64,000 nt of DNA from Saprospiraceae bacterium (GCA_016713025.1 JADJPZ010000003.1:186001-250000); one strand, 5' to 3'; positions 1 to 9,594 are shown, numbered from the stretch's first letter. A program made the numbers and translations. Notes: generated by a model from the letters alone, not told the origin.

Positions 1-1
1 C

Positions 2-1207
2 ACTCTAATCTCTTCAAACCAGATCAATACATCGGTCAGCAGAGTGTTGCAGGCTCAAACTCAATGGACTGACATATTAGATTGTGCAGCAAATCCGAAC
101 ATCAATGTTTTATTATCCAATACAACCGAAAAAGGACTTGTTTATCAGGAGGAAAATTTACTGAATGGCATTCCTGAATCATTTCCCGGTAAGGTATTAG
201 CGTATCTATATCATCGATATTCAACATTGGGCGATATTCCTGAGGCAGACATCGTCATCGTTCCGACAGAATTGGTAGAAAATAATGGTGATTTATTACA
301 GTCATTTGTATTCAAAGCTGCGGAATTTAATAAGCTTGACAGCAGGTTTTTACAATGGTTGTCTGATCATGCTTTCTTTTGTAATTCGTTGGTGGACAGA
401 ATCGTACCAGGTAAGCCGGATATGCAATTTTTGGCAGATATCAAACAGAAATCAGGATACATTGATGAATACCTGATTGTCTCCGAACCATTCAATATAT
501 GGGCAATAGAAGGGGATGAAAAGGTCAAAAGAATATTAAACTTTCAAACAGGAAATCCCGGAGTAAAAATTGTAGACGATATTAGTTTATTCAAAGAATT
601 AAAACTTAGACTCCTGAATGCAACCCATATACTTACATGTGGCACTGCCATAATGCAGGGTTTTAACACAGTTTCAGAAGCTTTAAGTGACCAAAATTAT
701 CATAATAGAATTGCAGACATAATAAAAGAAATAAAAGTCTCTATTCCCAAACAAATAGAACCTAATCTTATCGAAGAATTTTCTGCTTCTGTAATCAGTC
801 GATTTATGAATCCTTATATTCAACATAATTGGATTTCAATTATACTGAATTACACGGATAAAATGAAAATCCGAGCCATTCCTTTGATAAGCCAATATTA
901 TACTAATTTTGCCCAACTTCCCATGATGATGACAGAAGGATTGGCAGCCTATTTTTATTTGTCGATTCCAGATGGGGAGGAAGACGGACAGTATTATAAA
1001 AATATTGGAGAAAAGAAAATTCAGTTAAATGATCCATTTTGTAAAATGATCTACAATCAAAATCAGATGAGTGGAGTAGAAGCCACCATCAAAAATACAT
1101 TAAATTATTTATTTTCAGACATAGATTTTTACTCAGCATTTAAGGATGAACTTGAAGTTTCTGTTTTAAATAAATACAATCAAATCAAAACTCCTGTATT
1201 GGCTTGA
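2..1207 (+). CDS. uxaB: Tagaturonate reductase (altronate oxidoreductase), 5' end outside window
   Basis: NAD-dependent reduction of D-tagaturonate to D-altronate in hexuronate breakdown. The frame is open from base 2, so the gene starts upstream of the window; the GTG at 44 is only an internal codon. The visible part aligns by eye with the middle and end of E. coli UxaB: the LSNTTEKG segment, the FCNSLVDRIVPG segment, the VDDI..FKELKLRLLNATHI region holding the catalytic Lys of the long-chain mannitol dehydrogenase family, and SRFMNPYIQHNWISI near the C-terminus. The N-terminal Rossmann glycine motif is missing because of the window edge. The stop codon lies 1 base before the uxaA start, so the two are co-transcribed. 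Family assignment is firm; substrate choice (tagaturonate rather than fructuronate) rests on similarity and on uxaA next to it. Confidence 0.9.
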   Translation, partial: TLISSNQINTSVSRVLQAQTQWTDILDCAANPNINVLLSNTTEKGLVYQEENLLNGIPESFPGKVLAYLYHRYSTLGDIPEADIVIVPTELVENNGDLLQSFVFKAAEFNKLDSRFLQWLSDHAFFCNSLVDRIVPGKPDMQFLADIKQKSGYIDEYLIVSEPFNIWAIEGDEKVKRILNFQTGNPGVKIVDDISLFKELKLRLLNATHILTCGTAIMQGFNTVSEALSDQNYHNRIADIIKEIKVSIPKQIEPNLIEEFSASVISRFMNPYIQHNWISIILNYTDKMKIRAIPLISQYYTNFAQLPMMMTEGLAAYFYLSIPDGEEDGQYYKNIGEKKIQLNDPFCKMIYNQNQMSGVEATIKNTLNYLFSDIDFYSAFKDELEVSVLNKYNQIKTPVLA

Positions 1208-1208
1208 T

Positions 1209-2846
1209 ATGAATTTGACTGAATATATAAAAATTCATCATAATGATAATGTAGCGGTTGCTTTACAGAATTTAAAAGCAGGCACTCAAATTTCGTTTGG
1301 CGAAATAACGTTTATCTTGCCTGAAGATATTCAGGCCAAGCATAAATTTACTCTTCATTCTATTTCTAAAGGACAAACATTGATCATGTATGGCATTGTT
1401 GTCGGTACGGCAAAGATGGACCTGATGCAAGGAGCTGCGGTTAAAGTTCAAAATGTGGAGCATCAAACATCACCTGTCGTAAACAGACAGCCTATTACAC
1501 ATTGGGAAAAACCACCCGTAAATCAGTGGCAAAATGTTACTTTCAAGGGATATCACCGGAAGGATGGTAGTGTAGGTACAGCCAATTATTGGCTGGTGTT
1601 TCCTTTGGTATTTTGTGAAAATAAAAATATTGAAGTCATTAAGGAAGCTATCAATGATGCACTTGGATATAATCAATATAATAAATACAAGGAATTTGCC
1701 AAAAAACATCTGCAGCAGATGTTAAACCATGAAAAAAGTGTTGATGGCGTACATACAGAGGTAATTATTAATACCCGTCCATTCGAGAATGTTGATGGCG
1801 TAAAATTTATCACTCACCAAATGGGTTGTGGATGTACTCGGCAGGATGCACAAGCCTTATGCGGTCTTTTGGCAGGTTATCTTACTAATCCGAATGTAGC
1901 AGGTGCCACTGTCTTGAGCTTGGGATGCCAGAATGCACAGTTCGAAATACTCAGAAATGAAATCTTGGCCAGAGATACTCAATTTGACAAGCCATTATTC
2001 TATTTTGATCAGCAAACTTTAGGTACTGAAGATGTTTTGATAGAAGAAGCTATAAAAGCAACACTTGAAGGCATGGCTTTGGCCAATAAAGAAGAACGTA
2101 AAGAAGCTCCCTTAAGTAAATTGGTCATTGGGCTTGAATGTGGAGGATCAGATGGGTTTTCTGGTATCTCTGCCAACCCAACAGTGGGTTATGTATCCGA
2201 TATGGTAGTTGCGTTAGGAGGAACTGCCGTACTTGCGGAATTTCCGGAATTATGTGGTGTGGAGCAGGAACTTTGCAACAGATGTGTTTCGGACCAATTG
2301 GCTGATACATTTTTAGACTTAATGCAAAAATATGAAAAGGCAGCAATCGATGTCGGATCAGGGTTTGACATGAATCCTTCACCCGGCAATATCAAAGATG
2401 GACTGATCACAGACGCCATGAAGTCAGCTGGCGCAGCCAAAAAAGGTGGAATATCTCCTGTTACTGACGTCTTGGATTATCCTCAAAAAGTAAGAAAACA
2501 TGGCTTAAACCTACTCAATACACCAGGTAACGATGTGGAATCAACGACAGCCTTGGCTGGCAGTGGTTGTAATATCATTTTATTTACCACCGGACTGGGT
2601 ACTCCTACTGGCAATCCTGTAGTTCCCGTGATCAAGATATCCAGCAATACAGCCCTGTCCGCCAGGATGTCTGATATAATCGATTTTAATGCGGGTACTG
2701 TGATTGAAGGAAAAAATACCATTGGCGAAGCAGCAAACCAGCTCCTGGATTATATTGTAAAAGTGGCAAGTGGAGAAGTGCTGTCAAAAGCAACAATTAA
2801 CCAACAAAATGATTTTATTCCTTGGAAACGAGGGGTATCTCTTTAG
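1209..2846 (+). CDS. uxaA: Altronate dehydratase
   Basis: Dehydrates D-altronate to 2-keto-3-deoxygluconate (KDG) in the cytoplasm. The 545-residue length is that of full UxaA: an N-terminal SAF-type domain (about residues 10-90) followed by the large catalytic domain with Cys/Gly-rich segments such as HQMGCGCTRQDAQ, VLSLGCQNAQ, GLECGGSDGFSGISANP and TALAGSGCNIILFTTGLGTPTG. The ATG at 1209 starts one base after the uxaB stop. It is followed 23 bases later by uxaC, in the same operon. No uxuA (mannonate dehydratase) is seen, so this enzyme handles the galacturonate-type branch. The gene ends with TAG, which shows that UAG is an ordinary stop in this genome. Confidence 0.95.
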   Translation: MNLTEYIKIHHNDNVAVALQNLKAGTQISFGEITFILPEDIQAKHKFTLHSISKGQTLIMYGIVVGTAKMDLMQGAAVKVQNVEHQTSPVVNRQPITHWEKPPVNQWQNVTFKGYHRKDGSVGTANYWLVFPLVFCENKNIEVIKEAINDALGYNQYNKYKEFAKKHLQQMLNHEKSVDGVHTEVIINTRPFENVDGVKFITHQMGCGCTRQDAQALCGLLAGYLTNPNVAGATVLSLGCQNAQFEILRNEILARDTQFDKPLFYFDQQTLGTEDVLIEEAIKATLEGMALANKEERKEAPLSKLVIGLECGGSDGFSGISANPTVGYVSDMVVALGGTAVLAEFPELCGVEQELCNRCVSDQLADTFLDLMQKYEKAAIDVGSGFDMNPSPGNIKDGLITDAMKSAGAAKKGGISPVTDVLDYPQKVRKHGLNLLNTPGNDVESTTALAGSGCNIILFTTGLGTPTGNPVVPVIKISSNTALSARMSDIIDFNAGTVIEGKNTIGEAANQLLDYIVKVASGEVLSKATINQQNDFIPWKRGVSL

Positions 2847-2869
2847 TTTTGTAAAAAAATATCTGAATT

Positions 2870-4288
2870 ATGTACGCTATAACAAACAGTAAAACCTTTC
2901 TTGACGAAAACTTCCTGCTTCACAGTGACACCGCAGCCCGTCTTTACCATGATTTTGCTAAAGAAATGCCGATCATAGATTATCACAACCACCTTCCGCC
3001 CGATCAGATTGCCACAAATCACCGGTTTGATAATATCACACAGGTTTGGTTATATGGCGATCATTATAAATGGAGGGCAATGAGAACTATGGGAGTAGAT
3101 GAGTCGTACATTACAGGCGTAAAATCAGACAAAGAAAAGTTTTTAAAATGGGCTGAAGTTGTACCATTCACGCTTAGAAATCCTCTGTATCATTGGACAC
3201 ATCTGGAGTTGCAGAGATATTTTGATGTGCATGAAATATTAAACAATAATACTGCTGAAAATATATACAATAATGCATCGGAAATTCTAAAGCATCCATC
3301 CCACCATGTGCAGGGACTGCTTGAACAGATGCATGTCAAAGTAGTCTGTACTACTGATGACCCAACTGACAATTTGAGCTATCATATCGCTTTTGCTGCT
3401 GCTGAACATCCTTCTTTAAAGATGTTTCCTTCCTTCAGGCCTGATAAATTTATACACATAGAGCAAAGTACGTTTATACCGTTTATAGAAAAGCTTTCAG
3501 ATGTAACTACTTCATCAATTGGAACCTTTGATGACCTTGTTAATAAACTTAAATATAGGGCACAGTTTTTTGCAGAATTGGGATGCAAGGCATCTGATCA
3601 TGGCCTGGAGTACATTTCAGATACGCCAGGTACAAGGGAAGAAATTGAAAAGATATTCAAAAAGCGTATCAACCATCAGCCATTAAGCAATACAGAAATT
3701 GAACAATATAAATCAGCTATGTTGTATGAGTTGAGCCTGATATATCATGAGTTGGGTTGGGCGCAGCAGTATCATCTTGGCGCGTTGAGAAATAACAACT
3801 CCAGAGCATTAAACGCCCTGGGTCCGGATACTGGATGGGACTCTATAGGTGATTGGTCACAAGCAAAAAATTTATCTTCTTTCCTCAACAGACTAAATGA
3901 AACCAATCAATTGGCTAAGACCATTATTTATAATCTCAATCCCGCTGATAACGAAGTAATGGCTACGATGATCGGCAACTTCAATGATGGCTCCTTAAAG
4001 GGTAAAATCCAGTTTGGTTCCGGTTGGTGGTTTCTTGATCAGAAAGACGGAATGGAAAAACAAATCAATGCGTTGTCCAATATGGGCTTACTGAGCTGTT
4101 TTATAGGGATGCTTACAGATTCCAGAAGTTTTCTGTCATTCCCCCGGCATGAATATTTCAGACGTATTTTGTGCAATATTTTTGGCAGTGAAATCGAAAA
4201 AGGCGAGTTGCCAAATGATATAGAATGGACCGGCAAAATCATACAGGATATTTGTTATAACAATGCAAAAGAGTTTTTGAACATATAA
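2870..4288 (+). CDS. uxaC: Glucuronate/galacturonate isomerase
   Basis: Interconverts D-glucuronate and D-fructuronate, or D-galacturonate and D-tagaturonate, the first step of the uronate isomerase pathway. The 472-residue protein matches the usual UxaC length and has the amidohydrolase-superfamily metal motif HxH in IIDYHNHLPPDQIA near residue 37, with later family segments VVCTTDDPTDNL, LGALRNNN, GSGWWFLDQKDGM and GMLTDSRSFLSFPRHEYFRR. It sits 23 bases downstream of uxaA on the same strand. Because UxaB and UxaA act on the tagaturonate/altronate branch, galacturonate is the most obvious substrate here. Soluble cytoplasmic enzyme; no signal peptide. Confidence 0.95.
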   Translation: MYAITNSKTFLDENFLLHSDTAARLYHDFAKEMPIIDYHNHLPPDQIATNHRFDNITQVWLYGDHYKWRAMRTMGVDESYITGVKSDKEKFLKWAEVVPFTLRNPLYHWTHLELQRYFDVHEILNNNTAENIYNNASEILKHPSHHVQGLLEQMHVKVVCTTDDPTDNLSYHIAFAAAEHPSLKMFPSFRPDKFIHIEQSTFIPFIEKLSDVTTSSIGTFDDLVNKLKYRAQFFAELGCKASDHGLEYISDTPGTREEIEKIFKKRINHQPLSNTEIEQYKSAMLYELSLIYHELGWAQQYHLGALRNNNSRALNALGPDTGWDSIGDWSQAKNLSSFLNRLNETNQLAKTIIYNLNPADNEVMATMIGNFNDGSLKGKIQFGSGWWFLDQKDGMEKQINALSNMGLLSCFIGMLTDSRSFLSFPRHEYFRRILCNIFGSEIEKGELPNDIEWTGKIIQDICYNNAKEFLNI

Positions 4289-4329
4289 AAAAAGACATTT
4301 AAAGAACTTTTTAAAATCTAAAACTATAA

Positions 4330-5100
4330 ATGCAAACATTAGATTTATTTTCCCTTAAAGGCAAAACAGCACTTGTCACAGGATGCAACAAAGGTATCGG
4401 ACAAGCCATGGCGATCGCATTGGCAGAAGCTGGTGCTGACATTATCGGGGTATCTGCAACACTCGCATCATCAGGTAGCGAGATAGAAAAAGAAGTGGAA
4501 AGTCTTGGAAGAAAATTTAAGGCATATCAGGCTGATTTTTCAGACAGGGACAGTATTTACACTTTTCTTTCGCTTTTATTCAGCGAAAATCCTGAGATAG
4601 ATATATTGGTCAATAATGCAGGTACTATCCTGCGGGCACCTGCCGCAGATCACCCTGATGAATATTGGGACAAGGTACTTAGTATTAATTTGGATGCTCA
4701 GTTCATTATAGCAAGAGAAGTTGGCAAAAGAATGATTGTAAAAGGAGGTGGAAAGATAATATTTACGTGCTCATTATTAACTTTTCAGGGAGGAATTACC
4801 GTGCCGGGATACGCAGCAAGTAAAGGTGCGATCGGAAGCCTTGTGAAATCATTAGCCAATGAATGGGCATCCAAAGGGATTAATGTAAATGGAATTGCTC
4901 CGGGTTATATAGCTACTGATAACACAGACGCTCTAAGGAAAGACCCTGAGAGAAGCCAGTCCATACTTTCGAGGATACCAGCCGGACTATGGGGCCAAAC
5001 TGAAGATTTTAAAGGTGCTGTTGTTTTTCTGGCATCTGATGCATCTTCATATGTACATGGCACCATACTTACAGTTGATGGCGGATGGATGGGGCGATAA
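4330..5100 (+). CDS. kduD: 2-deoxy-D-gluconate 3-dehydrogenase (KduD-type SDR)
   Basis: Short-chain dehydrogenase of 256 residues that reduces 2,5-diketo-3-deoxygluconate (DKII) to KDG during breakdown of unsaturated uronates. Seen in the sequence: the nucleotide-binding TGCNKGIGQAMA motif (residues about 18-29), the NNAG motif (about 96-99), the catalytic YAASK motif (about 161-165), and C-terminal VHGTILTVDGGWMGR as in KduD. It lies 42 bases after uxaC and about 70 bases before kduI, with which it acts in sequence. SDR membership is certain; the KduD assignment rests on sequence resemblance and context. Confidence 0.9.
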   Translation: MQTLDLFSLKGKTALVTGCNKGIGQAMAIALAEAGADIIGVSATLASSGSEIEKEVESLGRKFKAYQADFSDRDSIYTFLSLLFSENPEIDILVNNAGTILRAPAADHPDEYWDKVLSINLDAQFIIAREVGKRMIVKGGGKIIFTCSLLTFQGGITVPGYAASKGAIGSLVKSLANEWASKGINVNGIAPGYIATDNTDALRKDPERSQSILSRIPAGLWGQTEDFKGAVVFLASDASSYVHGTILTVDGGWMGR

Positions 5101-5170
5101 AACGCTTTAATGGTCTGATAATTTTTGTAAATTTTGCAAAATTTTATTAAAAAGTGAATAAATAAATAAT

Positions 5171-6001
5171 ATGAAAATCAGATTTCAAAATAGCCCAAAG
5201 GAAACCAAACATATGGTTACTGAGGAACTTAAAGAAAATTTTTTAGTCCAAGATTTAATGTTGCCTGGTAAAATAGATCTTACTTATACACATTATGACA
5301 GGATGATCATTGGTGGGGCAGTACCTCAAAATACATCTGTCTCTCTTCCATACGAAGAAGAGCTCAAATCCGGTTATTTTTTGGAAAGAAGAGAAATGGG
5401 CATCATTAATGTGGGCGGTAATGGATCAGTAGTTGCAGATGGAATTGTTTATAATCTCTCAAAACTGGAGTGTTTATACCTCGGCAGAGGGACAAAAGAA
5501 GTAAGTTTTGCAAGTGATGCCACTGACAATCCGGCAATTTTTTACCTTCTGTCAGCGCCAGCACATCAATCATATCCAAATCGTAAAATGACCAAAGCCG
5601 AAGCATCACCAGTAAATATGGGTGACATCCTCACTTCCAATAAAAGGACAATTTATAAATATATCCACAACGATGGTATTCAAAGTTGCCAATTGGTCAT
5701 GGGTCTGACGGTATTGGAAGAGGGTAATGTTTGGAATTCAGTACCACCGCATACTCATACGAGAAGAATGGAAGCCTATTTCTATTTTGACCTTGCAGAA
5801 GGACACAGAGTGATGCATTTTATGGGCGAACCACAGGAAACAAGGCATATAGTCATGGCAAATAATGAAGCGGTCATTTCTGCACCATGGAGTATGCATT
5901 TCGGTGTAGGTACATCCAACTATGGTTTTATCTGGGGTATGGCTGGTGAAAATAAAGAATTTACAGATATGGATCAGAAACCTTTGGCTTCATTGATGTA
6001 A
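5171..6001 (+). CDS. kduI: 5-keto-4-deoxyuronate isomerase
   Basis: Isomerises 4-deoxy-L-threo-5-hexosulose uronate, the open form of unsaturated uronate released by pectate or related lyases, to DKII, the KduD substrate. The 276-residue length fits the family. The metal site is visible as PPHTHTRRMEAYFYFDL (about residues 194-210: His, His and Glu ligands), with a further His in the HFMGEPQETRHI region. N-terminal family signature: TYTHYDRMIIGGAVP. The preceding spacer of about 70 bases is AT-rich. Finding kduI-kduD beside uxaABC means the operon serves both saturated and unsaturated uronates, so extracellular or periplasmic lyases are expected elsewhere in the genome. Confidence 0.95.
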   Translation: MKIRFQNSPKETKHMVTEELKENFLVQDLMLPGKIDLTYTHYDRMIIGGAVPQNTSVSLPYEEELKSGYFLERREMGIINVGGNGSVVADGIVYNLSKLECLYLGRGTKEVSFASDATDNPAIFYLLSAPAHQSYPNRKMTKAEASPVNMGDILTSNKRTIYKYIHNDGIQSCQLVMGLTVLEEGNVWNSVPPHTHTRRMEAYFYFDLAEGHRVMHFMGEPQETRHIVMANNEAVISAPWSMHFGVGTSNYGFIWGMAGENKEFTDMDQKPLASLM

Positions 6002-6054
6002 ACAAGCTTAAAAAACAATAATTTCTTTTTAAAAATAAACTCAAAGATAACATT

Positions 6055-7080
6055 ATGTCAAAAAAAGTAGTAACCCTTGGAGAAATCATGCTGAGACTTT
6101 CCACACCTGATTTCAAAAGATTTGTACAGGCAGATACCTTTGATATTACCTATGGTGGTGGTGAAGCCAATGTATCAGCAGCCTTGTGTAATTATGGACT
6201 TAACGGCACATTTGTAACAAAAGTTCCCAATAATCCAATAGGTCAGTCAGCCATCAACCACCTGAGAAGATATGGCGTAGATACACAATACATAGCGAGA
6301 GGCGGAGAAAGATTGGGTATATATTTCCTTGAGACAGGAGCATCTATGAGGGCTTCACAGGTTGTATATGACAGAGCGGGTGCATCTATAGCAGATGTGG
6401 ATGCTTCAGAATTTGACTTTGACAAAATATTTGACGGTGCAGTATGGTTTCATACCACTGGAATCACACCGGCGTTGAGCGACAAGGCTGCTGCATTGAC
6501 AGAAGCCGCACTCAAAGCTGCAAAAGCTAAAGGTATCACCACAAGTATTGACTTGAATTACCGTAAGAAACTATGGTCAAAAGAAAAAGCGCGCGAAGTG
6601 ATGACCAGACTTTGTCAGTATGTAGATGTATGTATAGGCAATGAAGAAGATGCAGATACCACGCTGGGATTTAAAGCTGCACATACTGATGTCACCAAAG
6701 GAGAACTCAACCTTGACGGATTTAAAGATGTCTTTCACCAGATGAAAGAAAAATTTGGCTTCAAATTTATTGCTTCATCGCTACGGGAGAGTTACAGTGC
6801 AAGTGATAATGGTTGGAGTGCTTTAGTGTACGACGGTAATGAATTTTATCATTCCAAAGAGTATAAAGTAAGAATTGTGGACCGTGTAGGAAGCGGAGAC
6901 TCCTTTGCAAGCGGACTCATCTATGGATTGGTGACGGGTATGCCTATGCCTGATGCCGCAGAGTTTGGAGTAGCAGCAAGCGCATTAAAACATACCATAC
7001 CTGGAGATCTGAACCATGCCACGTTGGGCGAAGTCAAAGACCTGATGAAAGGAGATGGCAGTGGAAGAGTTCAAAGATAA
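6055..7080 (+). CDS. kdgK: 2-keto-3-deoxygluconate kinase (PfkB family)
   Basis: Phosphorylates KDG to KDPG using ATP; the point where the uxa and kdu branches meet. The 341-residue sequence is a PfkB/ribokinase-family sugar kinase: N-terminal TLGEIMLRLSTP and YGGGEANVSAAL for substrate binding, and the C-terminal VDRVGSGDSFASGLIYG motif (about residues 277-293) with the catalytic Asp. It follows kduI by 53 bases and precedes the YhcH-like gene by 12 bases. The family contains kinases of related sugars, but position between kduI and the KDPG aldolase makes KDG the natural substrate. Confidence 0.93.
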   Translation: MSKKVVTLGEIMLRLSTPDFKRFVQADTFDITYGGGEANVSAALCNYGLNGTFVTKVPNNPIGQSAINHLRRYGVDTQYIARGGERLGIYFLETGASMRASQVVYDRAGASIADVDASEFDFDKIFDGAVWFHTTGITPALSDKAAALTEAALKAAKAKGITTSIDLNYRKKLWSKEKAREVMTRLCQYVDVCIGNEEDADTTLGFKAAHTDVTKGELNLDGFKDVFHQMKEKFGFKFIASSLRESYSASDNGWSALVYDGNEFYHSKEYKVRIVDRVGSGDSFASGLIYGLVTGMPMPDAAEFGVAASALKHTIPGDLNHATLGEVKDLMKGDGSGRVQR

Positions 7081-7092
7081 AAATGTATTACA

Positions 7093-7542
7093 ATGATAAT
7101 AGATACTATAGGCAATGCTTCAAAATATGAAGGTGTACATCCACTTTTTAACGAAGCTTTTAATTATATTCGCACCACTGATTTCAATGAAATGCCGGAT
7201 GGTAAGTTTGAAATTGCAGACGGATTAATAGGAATACTTAGTAAAGCTCCTGGTAAGATAAAAGAAGCCAGCTTGTCAAAGTTTGAATGTCATGACAAAA
7301 ATATAGATATTCAATTGTGCATCAAAGGGCAGGAGACCTTTGGCTGGAAACCAAGATCAACCTGTAAGCTCAGGAACGGAGAGTATAACGAAGAGAAAGA
7401 TGTGCAGTTTTTTGCGGATAGCCCTGACATGTTTTTTGAATTAAGTGACGATCAATTTGTCATCTTTTTTCCGGAAGATGTACATGCGCCTATGATAGGA
7501 AATGGAGACATCAAAAAATTGGTCATTAAAGTCAGAATCTAA
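7093..7542 (+). CDS. YhcH/YjgK/YiaL family protein (DUF386, cupin-like)
   Basis: 149-residue protein of the YhcH/EbgC/TabA beta-barrel family. Recognisable segments are ADGLIGILSKAPGKIKEASLSKFECHDKNIDIQLCIKGQETFGW and the C-terminal FFPEDVHAPMIG, where His and Glu residues form the metal site of the family. Members are found in many sugar and uronate operons and are thought to work as sugar anomerases or isomerases, though most have no measured activity. Here it sits 12 bases after kdgK and 24 bases before the aldolase, so it probably speeds a spontaneous ring or anomer change of a uronate or KDG intermediate. The exact substrate is unknown. Confidence 0.85.
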   Translation: MIIDTIGNASKYEGVHPLFNEAFNYIRTTDFNEMPDGKFEIADGLIGILSKAPGKIKEASLSKFECHDKNIDIQLCIKGQETFGWKPRSTCKLRNGEYNEEKDVQFFADSPDMFFELSDDQFVIFFPEDVHAPMIGNGDIKKLVIKVRI

Positions 7543-7566
7543 GAAATCCAATAAACTTTAATATTT

Positions 7567-8229
7567 ATGAACAATACAGAAAAAATTACCAAAGCGATTA
7601 TAGATCAGGGCATGTTACCACTGTATTTTAATGCCGATGAGACAGTAAGTATAGAAATACTCAGATCATTGTACGAAGGAGGAGTAAGAGTGCTTGAATA
7701 CACCAATAGAGGAGAAGCCGCCAAGGCAAATTTTAAAAAAATGGTGGAAGTGCGCAATGGTGAATTACCTGGTATGTTGCTGGGAGTTGGTACCATAAAA
7801 AACCTCAGGACAGCAAAGGACTATCTGGAAATAGGAGCCGACTTCCTGGTGAGTCCCGGTTATGTTCCGAAAGTAGCAAAGTATGCTGTAAAAAATGATA
7901 TATTTTATGCACCCGGCTGCATGACTCCGACAGAGATTATAGCAGCTGAAAATGTAGGAATCCGATTCATAAAATTATTTCCTGGCAACATGCTTGGACC
8001 TGAATTCCTGAGTTCGATAAAGGATATTTTCCCTGGTTTGTATTTTATGCCTACGGGAGGTGTGGATACCACTCTAGAAAATATCAGCGGATGGTTTAAA
8101 GCCGGAGTTTGTGCGGTTGGGATGGGTAGCAAGCTCATCAGTAAAAAATTGATGGAAGATCGTAATTATATGACCATCCAAAGTGAAACAAAAAAAGTCC
8201 TCGAATTAATTCAATCAATTAAAAAATAA
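7567..8229 (+). CDS. kdgA: KDPG aldolase (2-dehydro-3-deoxyphosphogluconate aldolase)
   Basis: Splits KDPG to pyruvate and glyceraldehyde 3-phosphate, the last step of the pathway in this operon. The 220-residue protein is a class I aldolase of the KDPG/KHG family: GTIKNLRTAKDYLEIGADFLVSP, YAPGCMTPTEI, and the Schiff-base lysine in RFIKLFPGNMLG (about residues 135-146), then MPTGGVD for phosphate binding. It starts 24 bases after the YhcH-like gene and ends 6 bases before the transporter gene. Members often also act on 4-hydroxy-2-oxoglutarate, so a second activity is possible. Confidence 0.93.
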   Translation: MNNTEKITKAIIDQGMLPLYFNADETVSIEILRSLYEGGVRVLEYTNRGEAAKANFKKMVEVRNGELPGMLLGVGTIKNLRTAKDYLEIGADFLVSPGYVPKVAKYAVKNDIFYAPGCMTPTEIIAAENVGIRFIKLFPGNMLGPEFLSSIKDIFPGLYFMPTGGVDTTLENISGWFKAGVCAVGMGSKLISKKLMEDRNYMTIQSETKKVLELIQSIKK

Positions 8230-8235
8230 TTAAAA

Positions 8236-9594
8236 ATGTTAAAAACAATAGGTAAATATCGCTGGACAATATGTTCACTACTATTTTTTGCCACCACCAT
8301 CAACTATCTGGACAGACAGGTACTTTCCCTATTGAAACCAACGCTGGAAGCAGAGTTTGGGTGGACCAATAGTCAGTATGCAGATATTGCATCTGCTTTT
8401 CAGTTTACCTATGCTATTGCCATGCTATTTGCAGGCAGAATCATCGATAAATTAGGAACAAAAAAAGGATTTATCTGGGCTATTGTACTATGGTCATTAG
8501 GTGCTATGATACACGCCTGGGCAGTCCCGATTGGTGACGGACTGCTCAAGGTATTAGGTTGGGTAGGCATCATCAGCGTACCTGCATCCGTACTTGGTTT
8601 TATGTTTTCAAGGATGGCATTGGCAGTGGGTGAAGCGGGCAATTTTCCGGGAGCAATCAAAGCTACTGCAGAGTATTTTCCAAAAAAAGAAAGATCATTT
8701 GCCACAGGAATTTTCAACTCCGGAGCCAATGTAGGGGCTATATTAGCGCCACTTTCTGTTCCCTGGATAGAGAGTCATTATGGTTGGCAAGCAGCATTTT
8801 TAGTTGTTGGAGCCATTGGGTTTATATGGTTGATTTTCTGGATGGTCTTATACGAAAAGCCTGAACAGCAGACCAGAATGAGCAAAGAAGAATTAGCTTA
8901 TATTCAGGCTGGTGATGAAGTGATAGAAACGAAAACAGACGAACCGCACCAACATATCCCATGGGTAAAACTATTGGGTTACAATCAGACCTGGTCATTT
9001 ATTATAGGCAAGTTTATGACTGATGGTGTCTGGTGGTTTTTCCTGTTTTGGTTGCCGGCATTTCTCAAAGACCAGTATGGCATGGAGAAAACTGAAATTA
9101 TGTTACCTTTAGCAGTGCTCTACTCCCTGACGATGTTCGGTAGTATAGGTGGCGGATGGTTTCCTACATTTTTCATCAATAAAGGCTACGAAGTCTATTC
9201 AGCAAGAATGAAAGCCATGTTCATGATCGCGGTCATTCCCTTGGTAGTACTTGCTGCACAGCCTCTGGGACATATTACTTTTTGGATTCCTGTTTTGCTG
9301 ATCGGCATCGGTGCATCGGCACATCAGGCTTGGAGTGCCAATATATTCACCACAGTCTCAGATCTTTTTCCTAAATCAGCCATAGGCTCAGTGGTAGGCA
9401 TGGGTGGCATGGCCGGTGGATTAGGAGGAGTACTGATTACAAAGATAGCCGGAGCGCTATTCGATCATTACAAAGCATTGGGTCACATCGAGACGGGATA
9501 CACCATTATGTTTACATTCTGTGCAGTGGCATATCTGCTGGCATGGGCGATCATGAAGACATTGGTTCCGAAGTTTAAGCAGGTGATGCTGTGA
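8236..9594 (+). CDS. exuT: MFS hexuronate transporter (ExuT-like)
   Basis: Inner-membrane major facilitator of 452 residues with about 12 hydrophobic segments. The N-terminal TTINYLDRQVLSLLKPTLEAEFGW and RMALAVGEAGNFPGAIKATAEYFPKKERSFATGIFNSG are typical of the anion:cation symporter branch that holds ExuT (hexuronate) and related sugar-acid carriers. As the last gene of the uronate operon, 6 bases after kdgA, it most likely brings galacturonate, glucuronate or their unsaturated dimers across the inner membrane by proton symport. Substrate is inferred from family and position. Confidence 0.88.
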   Translation: MLKTIGKYRWTICSLLFFATTINYLDRQVLSLLKPTLEAEFGWTNSQYADIASAFQFTYAIAMLFAGRIIDKLGTKKGFIWAIVLWSLGAMIHAWAVPIGDGLLKVLGWVGIISVPASVLGFMFSRMALAVGEAGNFPGAIKATAEYFPKKERSFATGIFNSGANVGAILAPLSVPWIESHYGWQAAFLVVGAIGFIWLIFWMVLYEKPEQQTRMSKEELAYIQAGDEVIETKTDEPHQHIPWVKLLGYNQTWSFIIGKFMTDGVWWFFLFWLPAFLKDQYGMEKTEIMLPLAVLYSLTMFGSIGGGWFPTFFINKGYEVYSARMKAMFMIAVIPLVVLAAQPLGHITFWIPVLLIGIGASAHQAWSANIFTTVSDLFPKSAIGSVVGMGGMAGGLGGVLITKIAGALFDHYKALGHIETGYTIMFTFCAVAYLLAWAIMKTLVPKFKQVML

